DNA of 41,075 nt from Chitinophagaceae bacterium (lineage in GTDB: Bacteria; Bacteroidota; Bacteroidia; Chitinophagales; Chitinophagaceae): assembly GCA_009996675.1 (NCBI GenBank), contig JAACZQ010000016.1, positions 1-41,075 on the forward strand, in the 5' to 3' direction. The notes beneath the pieces were generated by a model that saw only the letters and a list, made by a program, of their open reading frames with translations, searched no databases and was not told the DNA's origin. Both the position numbers and the translations under genes were made by a program. Positions 16,647 through 24,377 of the stretch are shown in pieces (position 1 is the first letter of the stretch; each line of letters begins with the position of its first letter).

Positions 16647-18251
16647 ATGACAGATTCAACTATGATGATTGATCGGACCACACTCAAAGCCATTGGGTTA
16701 GATACGGATAAGCAGGTGCATTACCAGTTGACCCCGGAAGAACTGACGGAGCAGACCTTAATAAGGGATCAGGGTACCCTGAATGATACGGGTGCGCTCT
16801 GTATCAATACCGGTGAATTCACCGGTCGCTCGCCGCTGGATAAGTTTATTGTAAAAGATAGTATTACGGCTGATACCGTTCATTGGAATAATTTCAATAT
16901 TGCAATCGAGGAAAAATATTTCCTGCAATTGCGTGATAAGCTGGTTAATTACCTGAACAGCAAAGACGAGATCTGGGTACGGGATGCTTATGCCTGTGCC
17001 GATCCTGCGCACAGGCTGAATATTCGGGTGATCAATGAACATCCCTGGAGTAACCTGTTTGCCTACAATATGTTCCTGCGTCCGGCCGATGCAGAACTGG
17101 AAACCATGCAGCCTGAGTGGCATATCATACAAGCACCAGGTTTTAAAGCCGATCCGGCAGTTGATGGTACCCGTCAGCACAACTTTGCCGTGGTATCTTT
17201 TACCCACAAAACCATCCTCATTGGTGGTACGGGTTATACCGGCGAAATGAAGAAAGGTATTTTCACCATCCTGAATTATATCCTCCCGCAGCAGCGGAAT
17301 GTATTAAGTATGCATTGCAGCGCCAATATGGGTGAAGCAGGCGATGTGGCTATTTTCTTTGGTCTGAGTGGAACGGGTAAAACCACGCTCAGTGCAGATC
17401 CTGGCCGCAAACTGATTGGTGATGATGAACATGGCTGGACTGCCAACAGCGTATTCAATTTTGAAGGTGGCTGTTATGCCAAGACCATTGACCTGAGTGA
17501 AGAGAAAGAGCCGGAAATCTACCACGCCATTCGTTCCGGTGCCCTGGTGGAGAATATTACATTTGAAGCCGGTACCAATCGCATTGATTTTGCCAGCAAG
17601 GCCATTACGGAGAATACCCGTGTGAGTTATCCATTACATTATATCAGCAATGCAATGGAACCCAGTATTGGCGGATTGCCCAAAAATATTTTCTTCCTCA
17701 CCTGTGATGCCTATGGTGTATTACCTCCGATCAGTAAGCTTACACCAGGACAAGCCATGTACCAGTTTATCAGTGGGTATACAGCTAAAGTAGCGGGTAC
17801 AGAAGCTGGTGTCACTGAACCAAAGTCAACATTCAGCGCCTGCTTTGGTGCTCCTTTTCTGCCTTTACATCCTGGTAAATATGCCGAAATGCTGGGCAAT
17901 AAAATGCGTGAGCATGCGGTGAATGTATGGATGATCAATACCGGCTGGAGTGGCGGATCTTATGGTACCGGTAGTCGCATGAAACTGTCATACACCCGCG
18001 CCATGATTACTGCTGCGCTCAATGGCAAACTGGATGCGGTTGCTTATGAAGCACATCCGGTATTCGGTATGCTGGTGCCCCAAAGTTGTGATGGCGTACC
18101 TGCGGAAATATTGAATCCCCGCAATACCTGGGCTGATCAGGAAGCGTATGATGCGAAAGCCCGAGACCTGGCCCAGCAGTTCATCAGCAATTTCACCAAA
18201 TACGAAGCGGGTGTGAGCGATGAAATTAAAATGGCCGCTCCCAAAATATAA
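16647..18251 (+). CDS. pckA: Phosphoenolpyruvate carboxykinase (ATP)
   Basis: Gluconeogenic enzyme converting oxaloacetate and ATP to PEP, CO2 and ADP in the cytoplasm. The ATG at 16647 gives 534 residues, like the E. coli enzyme (540). The phosphate-binding loop GLSGTGKTTLS begins at residue 239, and the metal-binding IGDDEHGW is at 257-264; GTNRIDFASKAITENTRVSYP and the substrate-contacting RSPLDKFIV are also present. This is the ATP-dependent class, not the GTP one. It is transcribed alone: a -7 box lies upstream and a strong terminator follows. With icd in the same window it marks the TCA-gluconeogenesis branch, but no shared operator was found. Confidence 0.98.
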   Translation: MTDSTMMIDRTTLKAIGLDTDKQVHYQLTPEELTEQTLIRDQGTLNDTGALCINTGEFTGRSPLDKFIVKDSITADTVHWNNFNIAIEEKYFLQLRDKLVNYLNSKDEIWVRDAYACADPAHRLNIRVINEHPWSNLFAYNMFLRPADAELETMQPEWHIIQAPGFKADPAVDGTRQHNFAVVSFTHKTILIGGTGYTGEMKKGIFTILNYILPQQRNVLSMHCSANMGEAGDVAIFFGLSGTGKTTLSADPGRKLIGDDEHGWTANSVFNFEGGCYAKTIDLSEEKEPEIYHAIRSGALVENITFEAGTNRIDFASKAITENTRVSYPLHYISNAMEPSIGGLPKNIFFLTCDAYGVLPPISKLTPGQAMYQFISGYTAKVAGTEAGVTEPKSTFSACFGAPFLPLHPGKYAEMLGNKMREHAVNVWMINTGWSGGSYGTGSRMKLSYTRAMITAALNGKLDAVAYEAHPVFGMLVPQSCDGVPAEILNPRNTWADQEAYDAKARDLAQQFISNFTKYEAGVSDEIKMAAPKI

Positions 18252-18310
18252 TTGCATGCTGCACTATTGTGCATGATAAACTCGGTCTCTTCGATTGCTT
18301 TGTCTGTTTG

Positions 18311-18345
18311 AAAAAAGTCCTGCCTTTTGGCGGGACTTTGCTTTT
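18311..18345 (+). terminator. Rho-independent terminator after pckA
   Basis: AAAGTCCTGCC (18314-18324), loop TTTT, then GGCGGGACTTT (18329-18339), an 11-bp stem with one G-U pair, followed by GCTTTT. It lies 60 bases after the pckA stop. Confidence 0.8.
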
Positions 18346-18370
18346 ACCGGGTACTTATTGCGGCCCCACA

Positions 18371-18697
18371 TCACTGGTGTTGCCAGCAATAAGCACTACC
18401 GGATTGGGGGGAGCGGCTGCAGCGGTTGCCTTTTTTGGTGATGGCTTTACACTGCGTATTTTTTTCGCTCCGGGGGGAAGAGGGCTTTCTTTGTTTTGAA
18501 GGAACACAAACACCGCATGTGCCGCCCGAATTGCAGTATTGACAATATTTGCAATTGCTGCAGGCCCGACAGGAAGCGCTGCCGGTACAACGTGCCATTG
18601 TGCCTGTTTTGCCGCTGCAACAGCTACCACCACAAAAAGCGGTCACCGGTGCAGCCCATAGACCAAAACACAACGCCAGCAGGAGTAGTGTCCTCAT
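18371..18697 (-). CDS. Small exported cysteine-rich protein with DUF5763-like C-terminus
   Basis: A 108-residue protein with a signal peptide (1-20, MRTLLLLALCFGLWAAPVTA). The mature part starts FCGGSCC and has cysteines every third residue at 43, 46, 49, 52 and 55 (CRACSNCKYCQYC), then C61 and C64. A basic linker (about 65-80) precedes a small C-terminal module C83-x9-C93-x10-C104-x2-H107, the pattern of the DUF5763-type 'KG-C...YC.QH' proteins of Bacteroidota, which probably binds one zinc. Both parts suggest metal binding or disulphide linkage in the periplasm or outside. It is 176 bases downstream of the propeller lipoprotein on the same strand, so co-transcription is doubtful. Antisense frames in the same place lack protein-like composition. 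Confidence 0.75.
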   Translation of the reverse strand: MRTLLLLALCFGLWAAPVTAFCGGSCCSGKTGTMARCTGSASCRACSNCKYCQYCNSGGTCGVCVPSKQRKPSSPRSEKNTQCKAITKKGNRCSRSPQSGSAYCWQHQ

Positions 18698-18724
18698 GTC
18701 TGTAAGATACGATAAATTTTATGA

Positions 18725-18744
18725 ATATAAAAATTTATTTATAT
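18725..18744. repeat. AT-rich palindrome ATATAAA-N6-TTTATAT
   Basis: Perfect 7-bp arms in the 176-base gap between the lipoprotein and the cysteine-rich protein, 28 bases upstream of the latter's start. Likely part of its promoter region; no exact TAnnTTTG box was found beside it. The rest of the gap shows nothing else I can name. Confidence 0.3.
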
Positions 18745-18873
18745 ATTGATTTCCAGCGATTTGCGATGAATGATGTTTTGCAGTTTGTGCTTGCCAATAG
18801 CTGCGTACAGTGTACTGCTGCTGAGAACCCGATCGGGATATATTACATATAAGGTTCTCCTTACCAGCCTTTG

Positions 18874-20166
18874 CTATTTTTCAAACTCAATGGTATAGGT
18901 TGAAAGGTATTTTCCAAGGTTGGAATATTTGAAAAAAAGACGGGCTTTTTTGCCCAGTCTAACACTGGTTCTCTTGCTGCGGATATCTTCCTGGGTATTC
19001 ATGGGTTGCAGGGAAGGGTACCAGAGGACTTGTCCGGGTTTCTGTACCAGTAATGCGGGGGTGGTCCAATCCTGGGAATGGTTGCCTTCTCCGAGGTTAC
19101 GGTGTTTGTTGAAAGCAATGTAGAGTTTATCGCCTACCCAGGAAGCCCCTTCCACGCGGCCCATGAGCATTACCCAGCATTCCAGGTATTCATTCCAGCT
19201 AACCGAAGGTCCCCAGTGAAAACCTCCGCGGGGGGAAGAAGCTGGACCGCCACCATTGGCGGGATTGATTTGTAAAGCGGTAATCGGACTGCCCACGGCA
19301 TCCCAGGCGGCTGCGAATTGCTGACCATTCCAGCGAAGCGCTTTTCCCTGCGGATGATCAAGGTCTTTCAACGCAATTCGGGCTACGCTGATGCACTGTC
19401 CGCTCCATTCTGTTTTCCCTTGGTAAGTCGCGGAATCATATACACCCGGATAACCGTATTCGCCATAAAATAAATACAGTGAATCTCCGGAAGCAACGGC
19501 CGATGGGTCGCCCACACCACCTGCGAATGTTTTGGATGTATTATGGGGTTTGAGGATCATACGTGGTTGTTTGTCTTCCAGAAACAAACCACGATTCTCC
19601 CAGCTCCATCCGCCATTGGTTGATTTCATGACCCCAATCCTGCACACCGCAGCTGGCGTGATGCGTTCTGTGAGTCCCAGCGGCCATTGTTTGTCGATAT
19701 ATCCTTCTCCGCTAATACTGTCATAGGGTAGCGTTTCGGGATAGTTTTCATTGTGATAAATGGCATAAAGCGTACGGCCTGATGCATCGCGCCGATCCTG
19801 GTACACGGTCTCAAACCATACTGCCCCGTGCAAGCCGGGTTGTCCCACAGGCGCATTACCTGGTAATTGCGGCGCGATATAGGCGCTGGCGGGACTACTG
19901 AAAACCACATCGGCATTGGGACCTGAGGCAAATTTTAAATCATGGGCTGCACCCCAGACCGGATCTTCTCCATATTTGCCCGGGAAAATGCGCAAAGTAT
20001 CCCCCACCCATACTTCTGCCATATTGCAGTCCACAAAATTATTGAAATGAAAACTGTCGGTTTCCGTTAACCGGAATTGAGGATGAAAGGGTTTATCTGT
20101 TGTGGTACAGGATAGGAGCAGGCAACATCCCATAGCAATCAGTATATGGCACTTACTGTCAGACAT
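18874..20166 (-). CDS. Lipoprotein with predicted beta-propeller, glycoside-hydrolase-like (DUF4185-like)
   Basis: A 430-residue protein with a lipoprotein signal peptide: hydrophobic core LIAMGCCLLLSC, lipid-attachment Cys at about residue 20, followed by TTTDKP. The rest is rich in Trp, Gly and aromatic residues arranged in repeated four-strand-like units, including VWGAAHDLKFASGPNADVVF, GVGDPSAVASGDSLYLFYGE and FHWGPSVSWNEYLECWVMLM, which resemble the five-bladed propellers of GH43/GH117-type and DUF4185 proteins. A role in binding or cleaving a carbohydrate at the outer membrane is plausible. No SusC/SusD pair or other polysaccharide-utilisation gene is near, so the substrate is open. It begins 130 bases downstream of the deoxynucleoside kinase gene, beyond that gene's terminator, so it should have its own promoter. 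Confidence 0.75.
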   Translation of the reverse strand: MSDSKCHILIAMGCCLLLSCTTTDKPFHPQFRLTETDSFHFNNFVDCNMAEVWVGDTLRIFPGKYGEDPVWGAAHDLKFASGPNADVVFSSPASAYIAPQLPGNAPVGQPGLHGAVWFETVYQDRRDASGRTLYAIYHNENYPETLPYDSISGEGYIDKQWPLGLTERITPAAVCRIGVMKSTNGGWSWENRGLFLEDKQPRMILKPHNTSKTFAGGVGDPSAVASGDSLYLFYGEYGYPGVYDSATYQGKTEWSGQCISVARIALKDLDHPQGKALRWNGQQFAAAWDAVGSPITALQINPANGGGPASSPRGGFHWGPSVSWNEYLECWVMLMGRVEGASWVGDKLYIAFNKHRNLGEGNHSQDWTTPALLVQKPGQVLWYPSLQPMNTQEDIRSKRTSVRLGKKARLFFKYSNLGKYLSTYTIEFEK

Positions 20167-20254
20167 AAGGGGTTATTTGTCTAAATATACTAAATCTTGT
20201 AAGGGAAGGAGGGAGCGAAAGACAGAATTGTACTTGCTTTCAATGAGTCAACTA

Positions 20255-20283
20255 TATAAAAAAGCCGCTGTAAGAACAGCGGC
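20255..20283 (-). terminator. Rho-independent terminator of the deoxynucleoside kinase gene
   Basis: On the minus strand GCCGCTGT (20283-20276), loop TCTT, ACAGCGGC (20271-20264) and then TTTTTTATATAG: a perfect 8-bp GC-rich stem and a T-run, 13 bases after the stop codon at 20297. Confidence 0.85.
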
Positions 20284-20296
20284 CCGGTATTTTCCA

Positions 20297-20932
20297 TTAG
20301 AACAGTCCGAATAACATACCATCCACTTTACTGATGATATCACCGAATTGTTCTTCATTTTCGGCAAACTTGTTTTTATCGCAATCGATGACGAGCAGGG
20401 GACCTTCTTTGTAACCATCAATCCATTTATTATAATATTCATTCAAACGCTTCAGGTAGTCGAGGCGGATATTTTCTTCGTATTCCCGGCCCCGCTTCTG
20501 TATCTGTGATACCAGGGTAGGCACGGAGGCTTTCAGGTAGATGAGCAGGTCCGGTGGCTGCACCATGCTTTTCAGGGTCTGGAAAAACTGGTAGTAGTTG
20601 TCGAAGTCACGCTTGCTCATCAGTCCCATTTCATGCAGGTTGGGGGCAAAGATGTTGGCATCTTCATAAATGGTACGATCCTGTATGATGGTTTCTGTTC
20701 CACGGTGTATATCGAGTAACTGGTTCAGGCGGCTGTTCAGGAAAAATATCTGCAGGTTAAAGCTCCATCGGGGCATATCCTCATAGAAATCCATGAGGTA
20801 GGGGTTATGATCCACATCTTCAAACTGGGGGATCCAGCGGTAATGTTTGCTCAGCATTTCTGTGAGTGTGGTTTTCCCGGCGCCAATATTGCCGGCCACG
20901 GCCACATGTTTTGGTTTCTTCAATTTTGCCAT
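20297..20932 (-). CDS. Deoxynucleoside kinase (dNK family), first copy
   Basis: Salvage kinase that phosphorylates a deoxyribonucleoside to its 5'-monophosphate. The ATG at 20932 gives 211 residues beginning MAKLKKPKHVAVAGNIGAGK; a longer frame from 20992 has no family match. The P-loop GNIGAGKTT is at about 13-21, the catalytic/DRS-like motif is IIQDRTIYEDANIFA, and the lid has QKRGREYEENI. It belongs to the dCK/dGK/dAK superfamily; the base preference cannot be fixed. A second member lies at 36578-37210, about 16 kb away, with the same fold and P-loop but different acceptor-site motifs. It is downstream of trpS on the same strand with a 139-base gap, and ends at a strong terminator. Confidence 0.93.
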   Translation of the reverse strand: MAKLKKPKHVAVAGNIGAGKTTLTEMLSKHYRWIPQFEDVDHNPYLMDFYEDMPRWSFNLQIFFLNSRLNQLLDIHRGTETIIQDRTIYEDANIFAPNLHEMGLMSKRDFDNYYQFFQTLKSMVQPPDLLIYLKASVPTLVSQIQKRGREYEENIRLDYLKRLNEYYNKWIDGYKEGPLLVIDCDKNKFAENEEQFGDIISKVDGMLFGLF

Positions 20933-21071
20933 AAAAATGAAAGTACGAAGATTTTGTTTTGGTTGGATTTTTCTTCTTCCCGGTATTCCCAAATGGGGAA
21001 ATCAATGGCCGATAAGGCATTGTGCCCGGTTGAAAAGGGGATATAAAGCCGCTGTTAGTCCTGCTGCAGGC

Positions 21072-22060
21072 TTAGTATACCATGCCTACCGCCTTGCGAA
21101 CCAACTGAATGGTTTCACTGGCACTGGCCCTGGCTTTTTCGGCACCGTTCCGGATGATTTTGGACAGCAGTTCCTGATTCGATTGTATATCCGCCGCTTT
21201 TTCACGAATGGGACGGATAAAGCTGATCATGTCTTCCGCCAGTTGCTTTTTCATATCTCCGTAGCGGATAATACAATTACCGGTACTGCTGTTGTTAAAG
21301 TCTGATTCAAATTTAGCCACCGTATCCGCATTGCTTACCAGTCTCATCAGGGTGAAAAGATTTTCAATATAATCGGGTTTAACAGCATTCGGTTCCGCTG
21401 GTCCCTGGTCGGTTTTGGCTTTCATGATTTTTTTGCGCAGTAAGTCATCATCATCGGCCAGGTAGAGCGTATTCATCTGATTTTCGCTCTTGCTCATCTT
21501 GCCATTGCCATCCAGGCTCAGGATCTTGACCAGTTGACCGCCATAGTTGAACGCGTAGGGCAGGGGGAATACATCGCCATACCGGTGGTTGAAGCGTTCG
21601 GCATAATTGCGTGCGATTTCCAGGTGTTGTTCTTGGTCTTTACCAACAGGTACTTTTACCGCACGGTGGATGAGTATATCTGAAGCAAACCGGCATTTAC
21701 ATTATCGGGTTGCTGGCGTACTTTGTCTTTGAATGTGGGTGTTTTTTCCAGTTCACCCTTGTAGGCCAGCATGTTGAGGTAGAGGTATAACTCTGCAATC
21801 TCCGGCACATCACTCTGAACATAAAAAACGGCTTTTTCGGGGTCCAGTCCGCAGGCAACATTTTCTGCAATTACCCGGTGTACGCTGTTGCGCAGTTCAC
21901 GGGTATCGGGGTGTGTGGTTAAACTATGCCAGTTGGCGACAAAAAAATAGCAGTTGTATTCATCCTGCATGCGCACATAATTACGCATGGCGCCAAAATA
22001 ATTGCCCAGGTGTAAAAAACCGGTGGGGCGTATCCCGCTGAGTACTACCTCTTTCTCCAT
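21072..22060 (-). pseudogene. trpS: Tryptophanyl-tRNA synthetase, disrupted by an apparent 22-nt deletion
   Basis: Class Ic synthetase that charges tRNA-Trp. The N-terminal part runs from the ATG at 22060 with the HIGH-like motif in GIRPTGFLHLGNYFGAM, through NVNAGLL, and then shifts frame and stops at 21656. In another frame, continuing at once, are DILIHRAVKVPVGKDQEQHL (from about 21679 down), the KMSKSENQ loop (ending near 21485) and a normal C-terminus to 21072. The missing piece is the usual TYPVLMA(A/S) segment after GLL, part of the tryptophan pocket. The interval is 989 bases; adding 22 gives 1011, exactly 337 codons, the usual TrpRS length. The break lies at the GAAGC near 21682-21686 (GCTT on the coding strand), where a GCTT direct repeat could have mediated the loss. 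Everything else is intact. Either the cell has another trpS, or this is a sequencing/assembly error or a very recent mutation. Confidence 0.9.
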
Positions 22061-22065
22061 AAGCG

Positions 22066-22073
22066 CAAAGATA
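22066..22073 (-). promoter_or_regulatory. -7 promoter box of trpS (TATCTTTG)
   Basis: The minus strand reads TATCTTTG, a perfect TAnnTTTG match, five bases upstream of the trpS ATG. No TTG was seen at -33. As at 8989, this implies a leaderless or nearly leaderless mRNA. Confidence 0.5.
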
Positions 22074-22209
22074 ACGCAGCGGGCGGAGTTTGCAGGGGCT
22101 GTTTTATTGATTTGGGAACTGTTTTTACCACCGGAATGAACCGCGGTGTTGATTTACGGAGGATATTTGTTGCAGGGAACAGATTACTGATTTCTGTAAA
22201 ACAATTATT

Positions 22210-24321
22210 ATTTCAACCAACCCTACCATATTACAATCTCCCATCGAATACCTCAAAGGTGTTGGTCCCCTGCGTGGCGATATGCTGCGCAAGGAACTGG
22301 GGATTTTTACCATGGGTGATTTGCTGGATCATTTCCCCAACCGCCACATCGATAAAACCAAAGTCAGCCGCATTGCCGATATCCGTCCCGATACCGAATA
22401 CATACAGGTAGCCGGAATATTGCGCAATATGCAGGTGATCGGGGACAAGCGGGCGAGAAGGATGGTGGCCGTGTTGCAGGACGAATCGGGCCTATTGGAA
22501 CTGGCCTGGTTCCAGGGCATCAGCTGGGTGCAGAAAACATTGGTGGAAGGCCAGCGTTACCTGGTATTCGGCCGCACCGGCTTTTTCAATGGAAAAGCCC
22601 AGATGGTTCATCCCGAACTGGAAGTCTATGTACCGGCCAAAGCAGATGGCAAAGCCTATCTCGAACCCGTTTACCCGGCAACAGAGAAACTGAAAGCGAG
22701 GGGATTGAATGGGCGGCAGCTGGGTAAACTGACGTATCAGTTATTATCGCAGGTAAAACCCGACGACCTGGCTGAAAATCTGCCTGAAGATATCTGCCGG
22801 CAACTCCAACTCATGAACCGGTATGAAGCATATTCCAATATTCATTTCCCGGTTTCTCCCCAGGCTTACCAGGATGCACTGAAGCGATTAAAGTTTGAAG
22901 AATTATTCATGTCCCAGATAAGGCTGAACCTGGTTCGTATGGAAAGACACCAGGCAAGCAGGGGGGTAGTGTTTGAGAAAGTAGGCACACTTTTTAATGA
23001 ATTTTACGCTCATCACCTGCCTTTTGAATTAACCGGAGCTCAGAAAAGAGTGATCCGTGAAATCAGGACCGATACCGGAAAAGGGCACCAGATGAACCGA
23101 TTATTGCAGGGGGATGTGGGCAGCGGGAAAACCATGGTGGCATTGCTGAGTATGTTACTGGCCGCCGATAATGGTTACCAGAGTTGTATGATGGCGCCAA
23201 CGGAGATCCTGGCGCAGCAGCATTATGCCGGATTGAAGGATCTGTTGAAAGATATGCCTGTGGAGATAGCCCTGTTAACCGGTTCTGTAAAAGGAGCAGC
23301 GCGTAAGCGGATACTCAAGGGATTACTGGAAGACAGTATTCATTTTGTGGTGGGTACCCATGCCGTGATTGAAGATGTGGTTCAGTTTAAAAACCTGGGC
23401 TTGGTGGTGGTGGATGAACAGCATCGTTTCGGGGTAGCACAAAGAGCAAGGCTTTGGGAGAAAGCGGCCATACCACCACATGTATTGGTCATGACCGCAA
23501 CACCCATTCCCAGGACGCTGGCCATGACCGCTTATGGTGATCTGGATTATAGTGTGATGGATGAATTACCACCGGGCAGGCAACCCATTACTACGGTGCA
23601 CCGTTATGAGCAGGCAAGGGCCAGTGTAATGGATTTTGTGAAAACAGAAATCAGTAAAGGGCGTCAGGCTTATTTTATTTATCCCCTGATTGAAGAGAGT
23701 GAGAAACTCAGCTATGAAGACCTGATGCAGGGTTATGAGCAGGTGAAAAGTTTTTTCCCTGAACCAAAATACCGGATCAGCATGGTGCATGGACGTCAGC
23801 CTGCCGAACAGAAAGACACCAATATGCAGCGATTTGTGCAAGGAGATACTCAGATCATGGTTAGTACCACGGTAATAGAAGTAGGGGTGAATGTACCCAA
23901 TGCAACGGTTATGGTTATTGAAAGTGCCGAAAAGTTTGGCTTATCGCAACTGCACCAGCTGCGCGGCAGGGTAGGCAGGGGTACTGAAAAAAGTTTTTGC
24001 ATTTTATTAACGGGTAGTAAAGCCAGCAGAGAAGCCCGGGAGCGGATCAAGATAATGTGTGCTACCAATGATGGGTTTAAAATTGCAGAAAAAGACCTTG
24101 AAATACGCGGCCCCGGTGATATTGATGGTACCCGGCAGAGCGGGGCACTGAACTTTAAAGTGGCCAGTATTGTTAACGATAAAGAACTGCTTGAACTGGC
24201 AAGAAACCTGGCCGAAAAAAGATGTGAAGAAGACCCAACGCTGGATATGGCAAAGAATTTGCAGTTAAAAAAATACCTCCGGTCACAGAAACGTAAAAAT
24301 GAGTGGGGAAAGATATCCTGA
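22210..24321 (+). CDS. recG: ATP-dependent DNA helicase RecG, probable ATT start
   Basis: Branch-migrating helicase that remodels stalled forks and Holliday junctions. Translation from the first ATG (22282) would give 679 residues but cut off the conserved SPIEYLKGVGP that precedes it in frame. No ATG, GTG or TTG exists upstream before the stop at 22150; ATT at 22210 would give (M)STNPTILQSPIEYLKGVGP and 703 residues, the normal length, so I place the start there. The wedge/OB domain is at about 80-180, Walker A GDVGSGKT near 300, DEQH in VVDEQHRFGV, then TATPIPRTLAMTAYGD and QLRGRVGRG of the second helicase lobe. It is divergent from trpS, with 149 bases between the start codons. The 3' end is 56 bases from the cargo gene. 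Confidence 0.93.
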   Translation: MSTNPTILQSPIEYLKGVGPLRGDMLRKELGIFTMGDLLDHFPNRHIDKTKVSRIADIRPDTEYIQVAGILRNMQVIGDKRARRMVAVLQDESGLLELAWFQGISWVQKTLVEGQRYLVFGRTGFFNGKAQMVHPELEVYVPAKADGKAYLEPVYPATEKLKARGLNGRQLGKLTYQLLSQVKPDDLAENLPEDICRQLQLMNRYEAYSNIHFPVSPQAYQDALKRLKFEELFMSQIRLNLVRMERHQASRGVVFEKVGTLFNEFYAHHLPFELTGAQKRVIREIRTDTGKGHQMNRLLQGDVGSGKTMVALLSMLLAADNGYQSCMMAPTEILAQQHYAGLKDLLKDMPVEIALLTGSVKGAARKRILKGLLEDSIHFVVGTHAVIEDVVQFKNLGLVVVDEQHRFGVAQRARLWEKAAIPPHVLVMTATPIPRTLAMTAYGDLDYSVMDELPPGRQPITTVHRYEQARASVMDFVKTEISKGRQAYFIYPLIEESEKLSYEDLMQGYEQVKSFFPEPKYRISMVHGRQPAEQKDTNMQRFVQGDTQIMVSTTVIEVGVNVPNATVMVIESAEKFGLSQLHQLRGRVGRGTEKSFCILLTGSKASREARERIKIMCATNDGFKIAEKDLEIRGPGDIDGTRQSGALNFKVASIVNDKELLELARNLAEKRCEEDPTLDMAKNLQLKKYLRSQKRKNEWGKIS

Positions 24322-24377
24322 GGGAACTTTAACAAGGGAAGCACCGTATTTAGTTGTAACTTTTAAAAAAAAATAGG

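Noticed and set aside
18252..18290. Hairpin TGCAC-TATT-GTGCA just after pckA as a terminator
   Set aside because: Only five base pairs and no T-run; the GC-rich hairpin at 18314-18339 is the real terminator.
20933..21071. Possible tRNA or small RNA in the trpS-dNK gap
   Set aside because: No cloverleaf or anticodon arm could be drawn; only a short CCTG-CTG-CAGG palindrome is present.
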